From: Acetatifactor sp.
GTDB lineage: Bacteria > Bacillota > Clostridia > Lachnospirales > Lachnospiraceae
Assembly: GCA_024693365.1 (NCBI GenBank)
Contig: JAILLF010000043.1
Span: 62,001 to 126,000, forward strand
Length of the DNA stretch: 64,000 nucleotides
Direction: 5' to 3'
Part shown: piece by piece, positions 23,588-31,639 of the stretch
Numbering within the stretch: position 1 is the first letter of the stretch
Layout: every line of letters begins with the position of its first letter
The notes under the pieces: model-generated
Told to the model about the DNA's origin: nothing
Databases searched by the model: none
What the model saw: the letters and a program-made list of their open reading frames with translations, nothing else
Position numbers and translations under genes: made by a program

Positions 23588-24916
23588 ATGAAACATACTG
23601 GAAAGATTGTTTTGGCATTGATCGGAATAGTGGCAGCGCTGGGGGCATGCTTTGTGCTGCTCAGTTTTGTGTTCCCGGAAATGCTGGGAAAGGAAGAGGA
23701 GGAAACGCCGGTCATCGCGGTTGAAGTGATAAGCTCAGAGGATTTGGATGTGGCAAGCCGACAGACGGAGGGGGCTTCCGTGATCACGGTGGGAGAAGAA
23801 ACTTCGGAAGCAACCGTGGCGCCGACGCCGGAACCCACGGAGGAACCGACGCCGGAGCCTACCCCTGAACCGACGCCTGAACCGACGCCTACTCCCACGC
23901 CTACTCCCACGCCTAAACCAACGGCTACGCCTACTCCGGAACCGACGCAGACTCCGGCGCAGAATGCGGAGGGAGGCGAAAATATGGTGGATCGTTACGC
24001 ACCGGTCTTTCTGATAGAGAAAGCGGCTTCGATCAAGGTGGGAGGAACCTTTGACGTTCATAAGTACGTGGGTTATGCCGATGACGTCGACAGGGACGTA
24101 GCGATCGACGTGTCGGGAACCGTGGATACTTCCAAGGCAGGTACTTATCCCGTGAAGGTTACGCTGACCGACGATGCGGGGCATCAGTCATCCAAGACGA
24201 TCAACGTGAAGGTGGTGGAGCCATCCTCATCAGGCGGATCTTCCGGAGGCAGTAGCGGCGGTAAGAAAGAGGAGTTTGCTGATTTTATCAAGAATTACAA
24301 AACAGATGCGACAATCCTTGGAATTGACGTCTCCAGATGGCAGGAAAACATTGATTTCAATAAGGTTAAGGCAGCTGGATGTGAATTTGTCATCATCAGA
24401 CTTGGCGGCTATGACAACGGCGAACTGTATACGGACAAGTATTATAAGGCCAACATTGCCAATGCCAAGGCAGCAGGCTTAAAGGTCGGCATTTACTGGC
24501 ATGCAGAGGAGAGCAGCCGGGAAGAGATCAAAGCAAGCGTGAACTACTTGCTGGGCGTTCTCGGGGAAAATACGCTGGATTTCCCGATCGCATATGACTG
24601 GGAGGATTACATTAACTTTGAACAGTATGACATGAACCTTCGGGATCTGACGGAATGCTTTTATGCGTTCGCCGAGGAGCTGCAGGCAAGGGGCTATGCC
24701 GTTTGTCTGTATGGCAGCAAGAACTCTCATACGAATATTTGGCAGAATGACCGGAAGTACCCTGAGTGGCTTGCACATTACACTTCCGCAACGAACTATG
24801 AGGGAGATTACTACATGTGGCAGCATTCCTCCACGGGTAAGATTGACGGCATCAACGGAGACGTGGATCTTGACGTGTTGTACGTCGATAAGTGGAAGAA
24901 GGTCATGGGACAATAA
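23588..24916 (+). CDS. GH25 lysozyme with Pro/Thr linker and Ig-like domain
   Basis: The N-terminus is an uncleaved-type signal anchor (IVLALIGIVAALGACFVLLS). A long TPEP/TPTP linker follows (about 80-120). Next is a bacterial Ig-like domain (about 140-208; GTFDVHKYVGYADD... TYPVKVTLTDDAGHQ), a Ser/Gly linker, and a GH25 muramidase (about 235-442). GH25 motifs are ATILGIDVSRWQENIDFNKV, FVIIRLGGY and the catalytic acids in IAYDWEDY. It cleaves the MurNAc-GlcNAc bond of peptidoglycan outside the membrane and probably remodels the host's own wall. GAGGGG precedes the ATG. The repeated CCGACGCCT units in the linker may vary in number. Confidence 0.92.
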   Translation: MKHTGKIVLALIGIVAALGACFVLLSFVFPEMLGKEEEETPVIAVEVISSEDLDVASRQTEGASVITVGEETSEATVAPTPEPTEEPTPEPTPEPTPEPTPTPTPTPTPKPTATPTPEPTQTPAQNAEGGENMVDRYAPVFLIEKAASIKVGGTFDVHKYVGYADDVDRDVAIDVSGTVDTSKAGTYPVKVTLTDDAGHQSSKTINVKVVEPSSSGGSSGGSSGGKKEEFADFIKNYKTDATILGIDVSRWQENIDFNKVKAAGCEFVIIRLGGYDNGELYTDKYYKANIANAKAAGLKVGIYWHAEESSREEIKASVNYLLGVLGENTLDFPIAYDWEDYINFEQYDMNLRDLTECFYAFAEELQARGYAVCLYGSKNSHTNIWQNDRKYPEWLAHYTSATNYEGDYYMWQHSSTGKIDGINGDVDLDVLYVDKWKKVMGQ

Positions 24917-24992
24917 GAAAAGAAATACGGAACAGTCAGAAGACTTTTTGGCATCTTGGTATGGGGTTACGTACCGCTTGGCAGTGAACCTA

Positions 24993-25021
24993 TTGCAACT
25001 GCAAAAAGGATCACGTATGAT
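24993..25021 (+). promoter_or_regulatory. Sigma-A promoter of the membrane protein/LytTR operon
   Basis: TTGCAA, 17-bp spacer, TATGAT, 46 bp before the start codon of the first gene. Confidence 0.6.
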
Positions 25022-25067
25022 GTGTCCATAACAACCAAACAAAACACTTTTGAGGAGGTAAACGGAC

Positions 25068-25646
25068 ATGTTAAAACAAGCGGAATCAATCAACGGATTA
25101 AATGAATTAAAGCAAGAGGCACAGAAACTGCAAGGGAAGGGATTGCCGTACATGATGGCGTCGGTGGTGATCTGGTCGCTGATCTGTCTTCTGAATTGCA
25201 TGAACCTAAACATAATTTGGGTAAATCAGTTCACTTTTATGACGACCTGTCTTTTGTTGCCGCTGGCCTGGATCTTTTCAAAACTGATCGGCGCAGACAT
25301 TTTCCGGAAAACGTCGAATCCCGTCAGCAAACTTGCTTTTCTGTGCACCATGAATCAAAATCTCTATCTGCTCATTGTCATGTGGGCCTGCAGCAAAGCG
25401 CCTGAGGCGATGATCATGTTGTTCGCCATCGTTTTTGGAGCACATCTGTTACCCTTTAGCTGGGCATATGACAACAAGGCTTACGTGGTGATTCCAATCA
25501 TGGAGACCATCGGGGCATTGGCCATCGGATGCATTTTCGGCAACCGGATCATGACGTTTTTCATGATCATCATGCAAATCATACTATGCATATTTCTTTA
25601 TGCTGACGTAAGAAAGGCAAATTGGAAAATTGAAAGTCGAAATTAA
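25068..25646 (+). CDS. Integral membrane protein, possibly DUF7010-like
   Basis: The 192-residue protein has a short charged N-terminus (LNELKQEAQKLQGKGLPYMM) followed by five to six membrane segments. One is SVVIWSLICLLNCMNLNIIW; the last ends RIMTFFMIIMQIILCIFLYA. It resembles small membrane proteins of the DUF7010 kind, but I hold this loosely. AGGAGG is ideally placed. Its 3' end overlaps the LytTR regulator gene by 17 bp, so the pair is translationally coupled. The membrane protein may therefore be a target or modulator of the regulator. Confidence 0.65.
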   Translation: MLKQAESINGLNELKQEAQKLQGKGLPYMMASVVIWSLICLLNCMNLNIIWVNQFTFMTTCLLLPLAWIFSKLIGADIFRKTSNPVSKLAFLCTMNQNLYLLIVMWACSKAPEAMIMLFAIVFGAHLLPFSWAYDNKAYVVIPIMETIGALAIGCIFGNRIMTFFMIIMQIILCIFLYADVRKANWKIESRN

Positions 25647-26073
25647 TAAGAACCAGACAATTGAATCGACGTTTGTGGAAATCCATTGCAGGGAAGTCAC
25701 GGAGGAGGTTTCGAAGCTGGAGCGATACGTAAAGCGCTACAAGTCTTTTCTGCCGGCGACGGCAGACGGAGAGACGGTAAACGTCGCGCTGGATGACGTG
25801 CTCTACGTCGAATCCGTCGACAAGAGAACCTACGTCTATACGGAAAACAAAGTTCTCATGACGGACAAAAGACTCTATGAGTTCGAAGATCTTTTGGATA
25901 AGCGGGACTTTTTCCGGTGCTCAAAATCCACGATTTTGAATTTGGAAAAAGTGACGAAAATCAAGCCGGAGATCACCAGAAACATTTTGGCGACGCTCTG
26001 CAATGGGGAAACCATCATTGTGTCCAGAAGGTATGCAACGGAGCTGAAAAAGCTTATCGGAATAGAAAGATAG
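25630..26073 (+). CDS. LytTR-type DNA-binding regulator
   Basis: A 147-residue protein with a C-terminal LytTR domain (about 48-147): DVLYVESVDKRTYVYTENK, LLDKRDFFRCSKSTILNLEK, and the final NGETIIVSRRYATELKKLIG, all diagnostic. The first 45 residues do not form a receiver domain, so the protein is not a two-component response regulator. It fits the stand-alone LytTR regulators that work with a membrane inhibitor. The start is a TTG overlapping the upstream gene. The DUF3021 membrane gene follows after 10 bp, the usual partner. Confidence 0.9.
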   Translation: MKVEINKNQTIESTFVEIHCREVTEEVSKLERYVKRYKSFLPATADGETVNVALDDVLYVESVDKRTYVYTENKVLMTDKRLYEFEDLLDKRDFFRCSKSTILNLEKVTKIKPEITRNILATLCNGETIIVSRRYATELKKLIGIER

Positions 26074-26083
26074 GGTGAAGGTT

Positions 26084-26509
26084 ATGAAAGAAATTTTATG
26101 CAATTTACGCGACGCGATCGCATATAGTTTTACCTGGCTGGTCATCTGCGTGATTGCCGCAACGCTGTGCGGCGGAAATGATACGATCAGGGTGAGTTTT
26201 TTGTTAAAGCTCCTGGCGCTTTGTGCCTGGGGAGCCGTCAGTCTTGTGGTGAGCTTTCGCATCCCAAAGATCAGAAATAAAGGATTCATGTTCTCACTGA
26301 CTTGCTTTTACGTGCTGTTCCTTCCCGTGGAGATTATCCTCTTTTACGCGATGGGCATTTTCCAGGGCAGCGGCAACCTGATCTTATGGCTTCTTTTTGC
26401 AGGCATCATTGTTGCAACGTACGTGATCTCCCTGCTGATCGACGTTATGATCATGAAGCGAAGGGCCATCATTTACACGTCAAAGCTTGAAGAGTATAAG
26501 AAACGCTAA
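26084..26509 (+). CDS. DUF3021-family membrane protein (LytTR partner)
   Basis: The protein of about 141 residues has four membrane helices (YSFTWLVICVIAATLCGG, FLLKLLALCAWGAVSLVVSF, FSLTCFYVLFLPVEIILFYA and LILWLLFAGIIVATYVISLL) and a basic C-terminal tail. DUF3021 proteins are typically encoded right after a LytTR regulator. They are thought to hold the regulator at the membrane or inhibit it. The ATG at 26084 with GAAGG upstream is preferred over the GTG at 26075. A strong terminator ends the operon. Confidence 0.82.
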   Translation: MKEILCNLRDAIAYSFTWLVICVIAATLCGGNDTIRVSFLLKLLALCAWGAVSLVVSFRIPKIRNKGFMFSLTCFYVLFLPVEIILFYAMGIFQGSGNLILWLLFAGIIVATYVISLLIDVMIMKRRAIIYTSKLEEYKKR

Positions 26510-26526
26510 GGATACTTATTGAATCA

Positions 26527-26564
26527 GGGCGACAGTGACTTTTGTCATTGCCGCCCTTTTTTTT
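26527..26564 (+). terminator. Rho-independent terminator of the LytTR operon
   Basis: GGGCGACAGTGAC pairs with GTCATTGCCGCCC around TTTT, followed by eight T. It separates the LytTR module from the lipid-type operon. Confidence 0.92.
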
Positions 26565-26665
26565 GTGACGAACGTCCTATGGAAATTTAGCTCTGGATTT
26601 CGTAGTATGATAGGTGAAAAGAAGGTAACGTTATTGCGAAAATTGTAGGTATTTTTGGAATATTA

Positions 26666-26674
26666 TGTTATAAT
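26666..26674 (+). promoter_or_regulatory. Extended -10 promoter of the lipid-type operon
   Basis: TGTTATAAT (TG-N-TATAAT) 41 bp before the first start codon. The -35 region is poor, which suggests either reliance on the extended -10 or an activator. Confidence 0.5.
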
Positions 26675-26714
26675 ATTACGGACTGATTTCATTCCGCAAG
26701 ATGAGGATAAACAT

Positions 26715-27305
26715 ATGTTAAACACAATACTGATGATGTACGTGACCTTGATGCCTGCAATCCTTGCAGGGATTGCAAACATGGCATGGTGCAAGTCAAA
26801 GCTTCTCAAGGTCGCAAAGGTTCCCATGGATGGAGGGAAGAATTTCCTTGACGGAAAGAGGATCTTCGGTGACAACAAAACCTGGAAAGGGTTTCTTGGA
26901 TATCTGGTTTTGAACTTGATTTTTTCGCCGCTCTGGGGATTTGCATGCGGCGCAGGCGGATTTGAGCATTTAAATTTCTTTTACGTAAACCATGAGAATG
27001 CAATAGGGTTTAATCTGCTTACGGGCGTGCTTTTGGGCCTTGGTTATGCCTTGTTTGAACTGCCAAACAGTTTTTTGAAAAGGCGACTGGACGTGGAACC
27101 GGGAAAAACCATCTCAGGATTTTGGAAGGTCTTCTTTATCTTTTTGGACCAAGCAGATTCGGTATTTGGATGTGTGCTCGTGGTTTGGTTTTTTTATGAT
27201 CTTGGACTTTGGAAGTATTTGCTTTACGTGGCTGTCGGCGCGGCAACGCATCTGCTTTTAAATATGCTGTTATACTTTATGCACCTTAGAAAGAACATGT
27301 TCTGA
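26715..27305 (+). CDS. CDP-archaeol synthase (CarS)-like cytidylyltransferase
   Basis: The 196-residue membrane protein has about five helices. Its first cytoplasmic loop reads GGKNFLDGKRIFGDNKTWKG (about 36-55), and the end of its catalytic region is FFIFLDQADSVFGCVLVVW (about 157-175). D-G-K-R-x-x-G-D-N-K-T-W-K-G and the late DQxDS are the signatures of the DUF46/CarS family. That family moves CMP from CTP onto a phosphorylated lipid (in archaea, digeranylgeranylglyceryl phosphate). In a bacterium the acceptor may be an unusual lipid phosphate. The ORF-track start at 26655 lies upstream of the -10 element; the ATG at 26715 with GAGG is used. First gene of a seven-gene operon. Confidence 0.8.
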   Translation: MLNTILMMYVTLMPAILAGIANMAWCKSKLLKVAKVPMDGGKNFLDGKRIFGDNKTWKGFLGYLVLNLIFSPLWGFACGAGGFEHLNFFYVNHENAIGFNLLTGVLLGLGYALFELPNSFLKRRLDVEPGKTISGFWKVFFIFLDQADSVFGCVLVVWFFYDLGLWKYLLYVAVGAATHLLLNMLLYFMHLRKNMF

Positions 27306-27323
27306 TAAGACGGAGGGCAGAAA

Positions 27324-29828
27324 ATGATTATTCAACTCAGTAAGGAAACGGAAAACGAAGAGAAGCTTGGCAATAAGGGAAAGTTCCTTTTGCAGATGAA
27401 AAAGCAGGGATTTCGCGTGCCAGGAGGGTTTATCCTGGACAGCGACGTTTATGACGAGACCATAGCGGAAAATGGGCTGAAAGAGCAGATCAACCAGCTG
27501 CTGGAAGGCTTGACGGCGGAGAACGTGAGCGAAAGGTCAAAGGAGCTGCAGGCGCTCCTTAACGGCGCAAAGCTTCCGGATAACATTTTAAAGATCATGG
27601 ACGCGTATGCAGACGCGGACAAGCTTTATGCGGTCAGAAGCAGTGGCAGTAAGGAAGATCTTGCGGGCTATTCCTTCGCGGGACAGTATGATACTTTCTT
27701 GAACGTGCCTAAGGAGGAGCTTGCAAGGCAGGTAACGGCGTGCTACGCTTCCGCGTTTGGTGAGCGCGTGCTGCAGTATTTGCTTGGGAATGGCGTTTCG
27801 GCGGAAGACTTAAAGATGTCGGTGGTCATTCAGAAAATGGTGGATGCGGAATACAGCGGCATCTGCTTTACACTGAATCCTGCGACCGGAAATGACAAGG
27901 AGATGCTGATCGAAGTGTCGGAAGGGCTTGGCGAGAACCTTGTCAGCGGAAAAACGGCGCCGGAGCAGTATTTTTATAATTGGTATGATGGAAAAGAAGT
28001 GAATCGTAAGGAATCCAACAAATTCCTTTCCGTGGAAGAAGTGGACCAGTTTGCGAAAACGTTTGCGGAGATCCAGCAATTCTTTGGATATCCCTGTGAC
28101 GTGGAGTTTGCGATTGCGGACGGAAAGCTCTATATCTTGCAGGCCCGGGAGATCACAAAGATTCGTTACGGTGGGATCAAGGATATGTGGACCACGGCAG
28201 ACTTTAAGGACGGCGGCGTATCCGCGACGGTCTGCACGCCCTACATGTGGAGCCTTTACGAGTATATCTGGGAGTTTTCCCTGCGCGAGTTTATCGTGAC
28301 CTCAAAGCTTTTGAAGGATGAGGAGCTTCCGAAAAAGCTTGGTGAAATGTTCTACGGCCGGCCTTATTGGAACATGTCGGCCGTAAAGAAAACCATGAGC
28401 CAGGTGATCGGGTACAAGGAGCGCGAATTTGACAATGAATATGGCATCGTTGGTGATTATGAGGGAGACGGCAACGTCACGAAGTTAACGCCGGCGTCAC
28501 TTTTGAAAATGGCCCGCGTCGTTGTGCGCCAGAGCCAGATCCTTCGTCACAGACGCAACAATGCGCAAAGATACAAGGAAGAGCTCTTGGAGCGCTATTA
28601 CTCTTACAAAAAGCGCTATGACCTATGTCAGTTCCAGAATCTCGAACAGGATTTTTACAGACTAACGAAGAAGACTTACAGGAAGAGTGAGACAACCTAT
28701 TTCTGGCAGATCTTTATCAATACGATTCATCAGTCTCTTTACAAGGACAGCCTGCTGAAGTACGTGTCCGAGAGCGATTATCTGACGCTTCTTGGAAGTA
28801 TTGACAACATTTCACATTTGTTGCCCTTCTATGAGATGTGGGATGTGACAAGAACCATTCGGAAGAACGCGGAGACAAAGGCATTTTGGCAGGAGAATGA
28901 CGCGGAGACTCTAACGGCGGCGCTGGATCAGGATGCGCATTGCATGCCAAAAGTAAAGGAAATCCTGTTTAAGTATGGATACCATTCCGACAAGGAATTG
29001 GACGTGACTTATCCCTGCTATTATGAGGAACCGGCCGTATTTGTGCGGATGGTGAAGGACATGGCGCAGTTGGATGATGCCTTCTCGCCATATGAAGATA
29101 AGGATAGCGGAAAGAAAAAGACGGAGGAGGTTCTTCGCGGGATTGAGGCAAAGGTTTCCCAAGCAACGTACCGCAAGATCTGCAAGAAGGTGGAAGGCAT
29201 GCGTGACATGCTTTGGTGGCGAGAGGAATTCCGTGACGTTTCCACGAGGTTTTATTATTTGATCAGAGTCTATACGATCGCACTCGCCAAGAAGCTTGAG
29301 ACGGACGGCACGCTGGAGAAGTGGGACGACGTATGGTTCTTGAAGGTTGGGGCGATCTGGGATTTCCTGGATGGGAAGCTTACGGCAGATGACCTTCGCG
29401 GGATGATCGCAAAGAACCGTTATTACTATCAGGCGTACAGGAATTTTATCAGTGAGAATGAGATTGGCACAAAGGTCGTAAAGGCTGAAGACAAAATTGG
29501 CGGGAATGCGGCAATCCGAGGCTTGGGAGCCAATAACGGAATCGTGACAGGCGTTGCCCGCGTGATTGAAGACTTTACGCAGATTGACAGGCTGAGGGAA
29601 GGCGACGTGCTTGTGACGAAATTCACGGATACCGGCTGGACCTCGAAATTTGCGATCCTTTCAGGAATCGTGACGGAATATGGCGGAATCCTATGTCATG
29701 CGGCAATTGTATCGAGGGAATATGGAATTCCTGCAATCGTGTGCTGCAAGGATGCCATGAAGAAGATCAAGGATGGACAGATCATTACGATTGACGGCGG
29801 AACCGGCATTGTGACGATCAAAGAGTAA
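27324..29828 (+). CDS. Dikinase-type phosphotransferase 1 (PPDK_N ATP-grasp plus His swivel domain)
   Basis: The N-terminus is a PEP-synthase-like ATP-grasp: GNKGKFLLQMKKQGFRVPGG (about 16-35), YAVRSSGSKEDLAGYSFAGQ, SGICFTLNPATGND and FAIADGKLYILQAREI. The middle 450 residues are specific to this protein. The C-terminal swivel domain carries the phosphohistidine in TEYGGILCHAAIVSREYGIP, and the protein ends 38 residues after it. The PEP/pyruvate TIM barrel of true PEP synthase is absent. The layout and the 834-residue length match rifampin phosphotransferase-type enzymes (ATP + acceptor + water give phospho-acceptor + AMP + Pi). Within this operon the acceptor is probably a lipid-like alcohol. 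GGAGGG precedes the ATG. Confidence 0.8.
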   Translation: MIIQLSKETENEEKLGNKGKFLLQMKKQGFRVPGGFILDSDVYDETIAENGLKEQINQLLEGLTAENVSERSKELQALLNGAKLPDNILKIMDAYADADKLYAVRSSGSKEDLAGYSFAGQYDTFLNVPKEELARQVTACYASAFGERVLQYLLGNGVSAEDLKMSVVIQKMVDAEYSGICFTLNPATGNDKEMLIEVSEGLGENLVSGKTAPEQYFYNWYDGKEVNRKESNKFLSVEEVDQFAKTFAEIQQFFGYPCDVEFAIADGKLYILQAREITKIRYGGIKDMWTTADFKDGGVSATVCTPYMWSLYEYIWEFSLREFIVTSKLLKDEELPKKLGEMFYGRPYWNMSAVKKTMSQVIGYKEREFDNEYGIVGDYEGDGNVTKLTPASLLKMARVVVRQSQILRHRRNNAQRYKEELLERYYSYKKRYDLCQFQNLEQDFYRLTKKTYRKSETTYFWQIFINTIHQSLYKDSLLKYVSESDYLTLLGSIDNISHLLPFYEMWDVTRTIRKNAETKAFWQENDAETLTAALDQDAHCMPKVKEILFKYGYHSDKELDVTYPCYYEEPAVFVRMVKDMAQLDDAFSPYEDKDSGKKKTEEVLRGIEAKVSQATYRKICKKVEGMRDMLWWREEFRDVSTRFYYLIRVYTIALAKKLETDGTLEKWDDVWFLKVGAIWDFLDGKLTADDLRGMIAKNRYYYQAYRNFISENEIGTKVVKAEDKIGGNAAIRGLGANNGIVTGVARVIEDFTQIDRLREGDVLVTKFTDTGWTSKFAILSGIVTEYGGILCHAAIVSREYGIPAIVCCKDAMKKIKDGQIITIDGGTGIVTIKE

Positions 29829-29877
29829 AAAAACGTGACGCCAAAATGCGTCAAAATATGGTTGTGAGGTCGGTTGC

Positions 29878-30741
29878 ATGAGGATTTATAATCGGCAGAC
29901 AAAACAATATGAGGAGATTGAACAGTTTGGGCAGGGAGCTCTGCAGTTCCTGTATGGTTGCACTGCGGGAAGAGTGTTGTTAAAACTGGCAGTTTCACCC
30001 TTTGCGTCAAAACTTTACGGATGGTGGAACGGCAGAAGGGCAAGCACCAAAAAGATTCCTGCGTTTGTGGCAAAGAATGGCATTCGCATGGAGGATTTTG
30101 AAGACAGGGAATATCAATCCTTCAACGATTTTTTTACGCGAAAGCTCCGTCCGGGTGCCAGAAAAGTCGAGACGGATCCTTCCGCGCTGATTTCACCGGC
30201 AGACGCTAAGCTTTTGGCATATCCCGTGGACGAGAAGACGCGCGTTTTCGTAAAGGGCAGGACGTATACTTTGGAGGAACTGACCGGAGGCCGTTTGGAG
30301 CTTTCAGGCTATGCCGGCGGAACTTGTCTTGTCTATCGCCTCTGCATGGAGGATTATCATAGGTATTGCTTTATTGATGGCGGCAGGATGAGAAAGCGGT
30401 GGCGGATCAGGGGGAAGCTCCACACCGTCAGTCCGTTGTCAAAGGATTATAAGATCTACAAGGAAAACAGCAGGGTCGTGAATCTCATGGTGACAAAAAG
30501 CTTTGGGGAAATGATCCAGATTGAGGTTGGGGCATTGCTTGTGGGAAGAATTAGGAACAGACAGGTAAATCGCTTTAAGAGGGGAGAAGAGAAGGGATAC
30601 TTTGAACCCGGCGGCTCCACCATTTTGCAGATTTTCAAGCCGGGAAGCATCACGATGGATGATGATATTCTGGAGCAGAGCAAGAAACAGACGGAGACCA
30701 AGGTCCTGTTTGGGGAAAGGGTAGGAGAGATCAATGCTTAG
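29878..30741 (+). CDS. Phosphatidylserine decarboxylase family protein
   Basis: The 287-residue protein shows the PSD family landmarks: an N-terminal amphipathic region, FNDFFTRKLRPGARKV (about 82-97), ISPADAKLLAYP (about 105-116), MEDYHRYCF with the conserved His, and YFEPGGSTILQIFKPGS. The self-cleavage site is GGST instead of the usual LGST; Ser becomes the pyruvoyl group. The enzyme decarboxylates a phosphoserine lipid headgroup to phosphoethanolamine at the inner membrane face. No PS synthase lies in the operon. The next gene overlaps by 8 bp. A clostridial asd-type homologue with changed substrate is possible. Confidence 0.85.
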   Translation: MRIYNRQTKQYEEIEQFGQGALQFLYGCTAGRVLLKLAVSPFASKLYGWWNGRRASTKKIPAFVAKNGIRMEDFEDREYQSFNDFFTRKLRPGARKVETDPSALISPADAKLLAYPVDEKTRVFVKGRTYTLEELTGGRLELSGYAGGTCLVYRLCMEDYHRYCFIDGGRMRKRWRIRGKLHTVSPLSKDYKIYKENSRVVNLMVTKSFGEMIQIEVGALLVGRIRNRQVNRFKRGEEKGYFEPGGSTILQIFKPGSITMDDDILEQSKKQTETKVLFGERVGEINA

Positions 30742-31633
30742 TAGATTACGCATTTATCTGAAGGAGCGATATCCTCTTCTGGCACGGTTGGTGCTGGGAC
30801 TGATCGTGTTTTTGGAGATTCATTTTATTATCTTGTTAAACGAAGGAGTGACGGATTTCCAGATTGGAATTCAGGAGGTCGTTGGCGCATACACGGTATT
30901 TGCCTTTTTGCTATGGCTTCGGATTGCCGATGACTTAAAGGATTTTGAGACGGATAAAAAGCTGTTCCCGGACAGGCCGCTTGCCAGAGGAGCCGTGCAA
31001 AAGAAGGACGTGATGATCCTGTGCACGATCGTGCAGGCGATCGCAGTGATTCTAAACGCGGTGTTCATGAACAATCTGATCTTTTTTGGGATTCTGTATT
31101 TTTATGGATATCTGATGAGTAAGTGGTTCTTTCAGCGGGCGAAGATCCAGCCAAGCCTTCCGCTTGCGCTGGTGACGCATAATCCCGTGCAAATGTTTGT
31201 GAACCTTTACATCATTTCTTTTACCGTGATCAAATATGACCTTCCGCCGATCACGCTGACGACGGTCATGACGTTGTGGACTCTGTATTTCCCTGCGCTC
31301 ATCTGGGAGGTTTCCCGTAAGATCAAGGCGCCTAAGGACGAGAATGATTATACGACCTATTCCAAGCTCTTTGGATATAAAAAGGCAACGCGCTTTGTAT
31401 TGATTCTGACGCTCATGGACATTGTCACGAATATCATCTTGGTATTCCGCTTGAACAAGATTTCCATTGCGGTTTTGATCTGTCTGGTTTCCTGGATGAC
31501 TTGGAAGTTTATTCAGTTTATGAAGAACCCGGAGCAGTTCAAGATCGTGGACAAGGTGGAGAGGTATACGTATCTGCAGGAGTCGACGATGCTTCTTACG
31601 ATCGTGGTATTCCTGCTGGTGGGAAGGATATAG
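30734..31633 (+). CDS. UbiA-family prenyltransferase
   Basis: A 299-residue membrane protein with about eight helices. The first Asp-rich motif is WLRIADDLKDFETDKKLFPD followed by RPLARGAV, the UbiA signature for Mg-prenyl diphosphate. The second acidic loop is IWEVSRKIKAPKDENDYTTY. UbiA enzymes join an isoprenyl chain to an aromatic or lipid acceptor inside the membrane; the archaeal ether-lipid enzyme DGGGP synthase belongs to the same family. It overlaps the decarboxylase gene, so translation is coupled. In context with the CarS-like enzyme a prenyl-lipid product is plausible. Confidence 0.88.
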   Translation: MLSRLRIYLKERYPLLARLVLGLIVFLEIHFIILLNEGVTDFQIGIQEVVGAYTVFAFLLWLRIADDLKDFETDKKLFPDRPLARGAVQKKDVMILCTIVQAIAVILNAVFMNNLIFFGILYFYGYLMSKWFFQRAKIQPSLPLALVTHNPVQMFVNLYIISFTVIKYDLPPITLTTVMTLWTLYFPALIWEVSRKIKAPKDENDYTTYSKLFGYKKATRFVLILTLMDIVTNIILVFRLNKISIAVLICLVSWMTWKFIQFMKNPEQFKIVDKVERYTYLQESTMLLTIVVFLLVGRI

Positions 31634-31639
31634 TTTGCG

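Noticed and set aside
23584-23910. Minus-strand ORF rich in Gly-Val/Ser-Gly repeats
   Set aside because: It is the complement of the Thr-Pro linker of the GH25 lysozyme.
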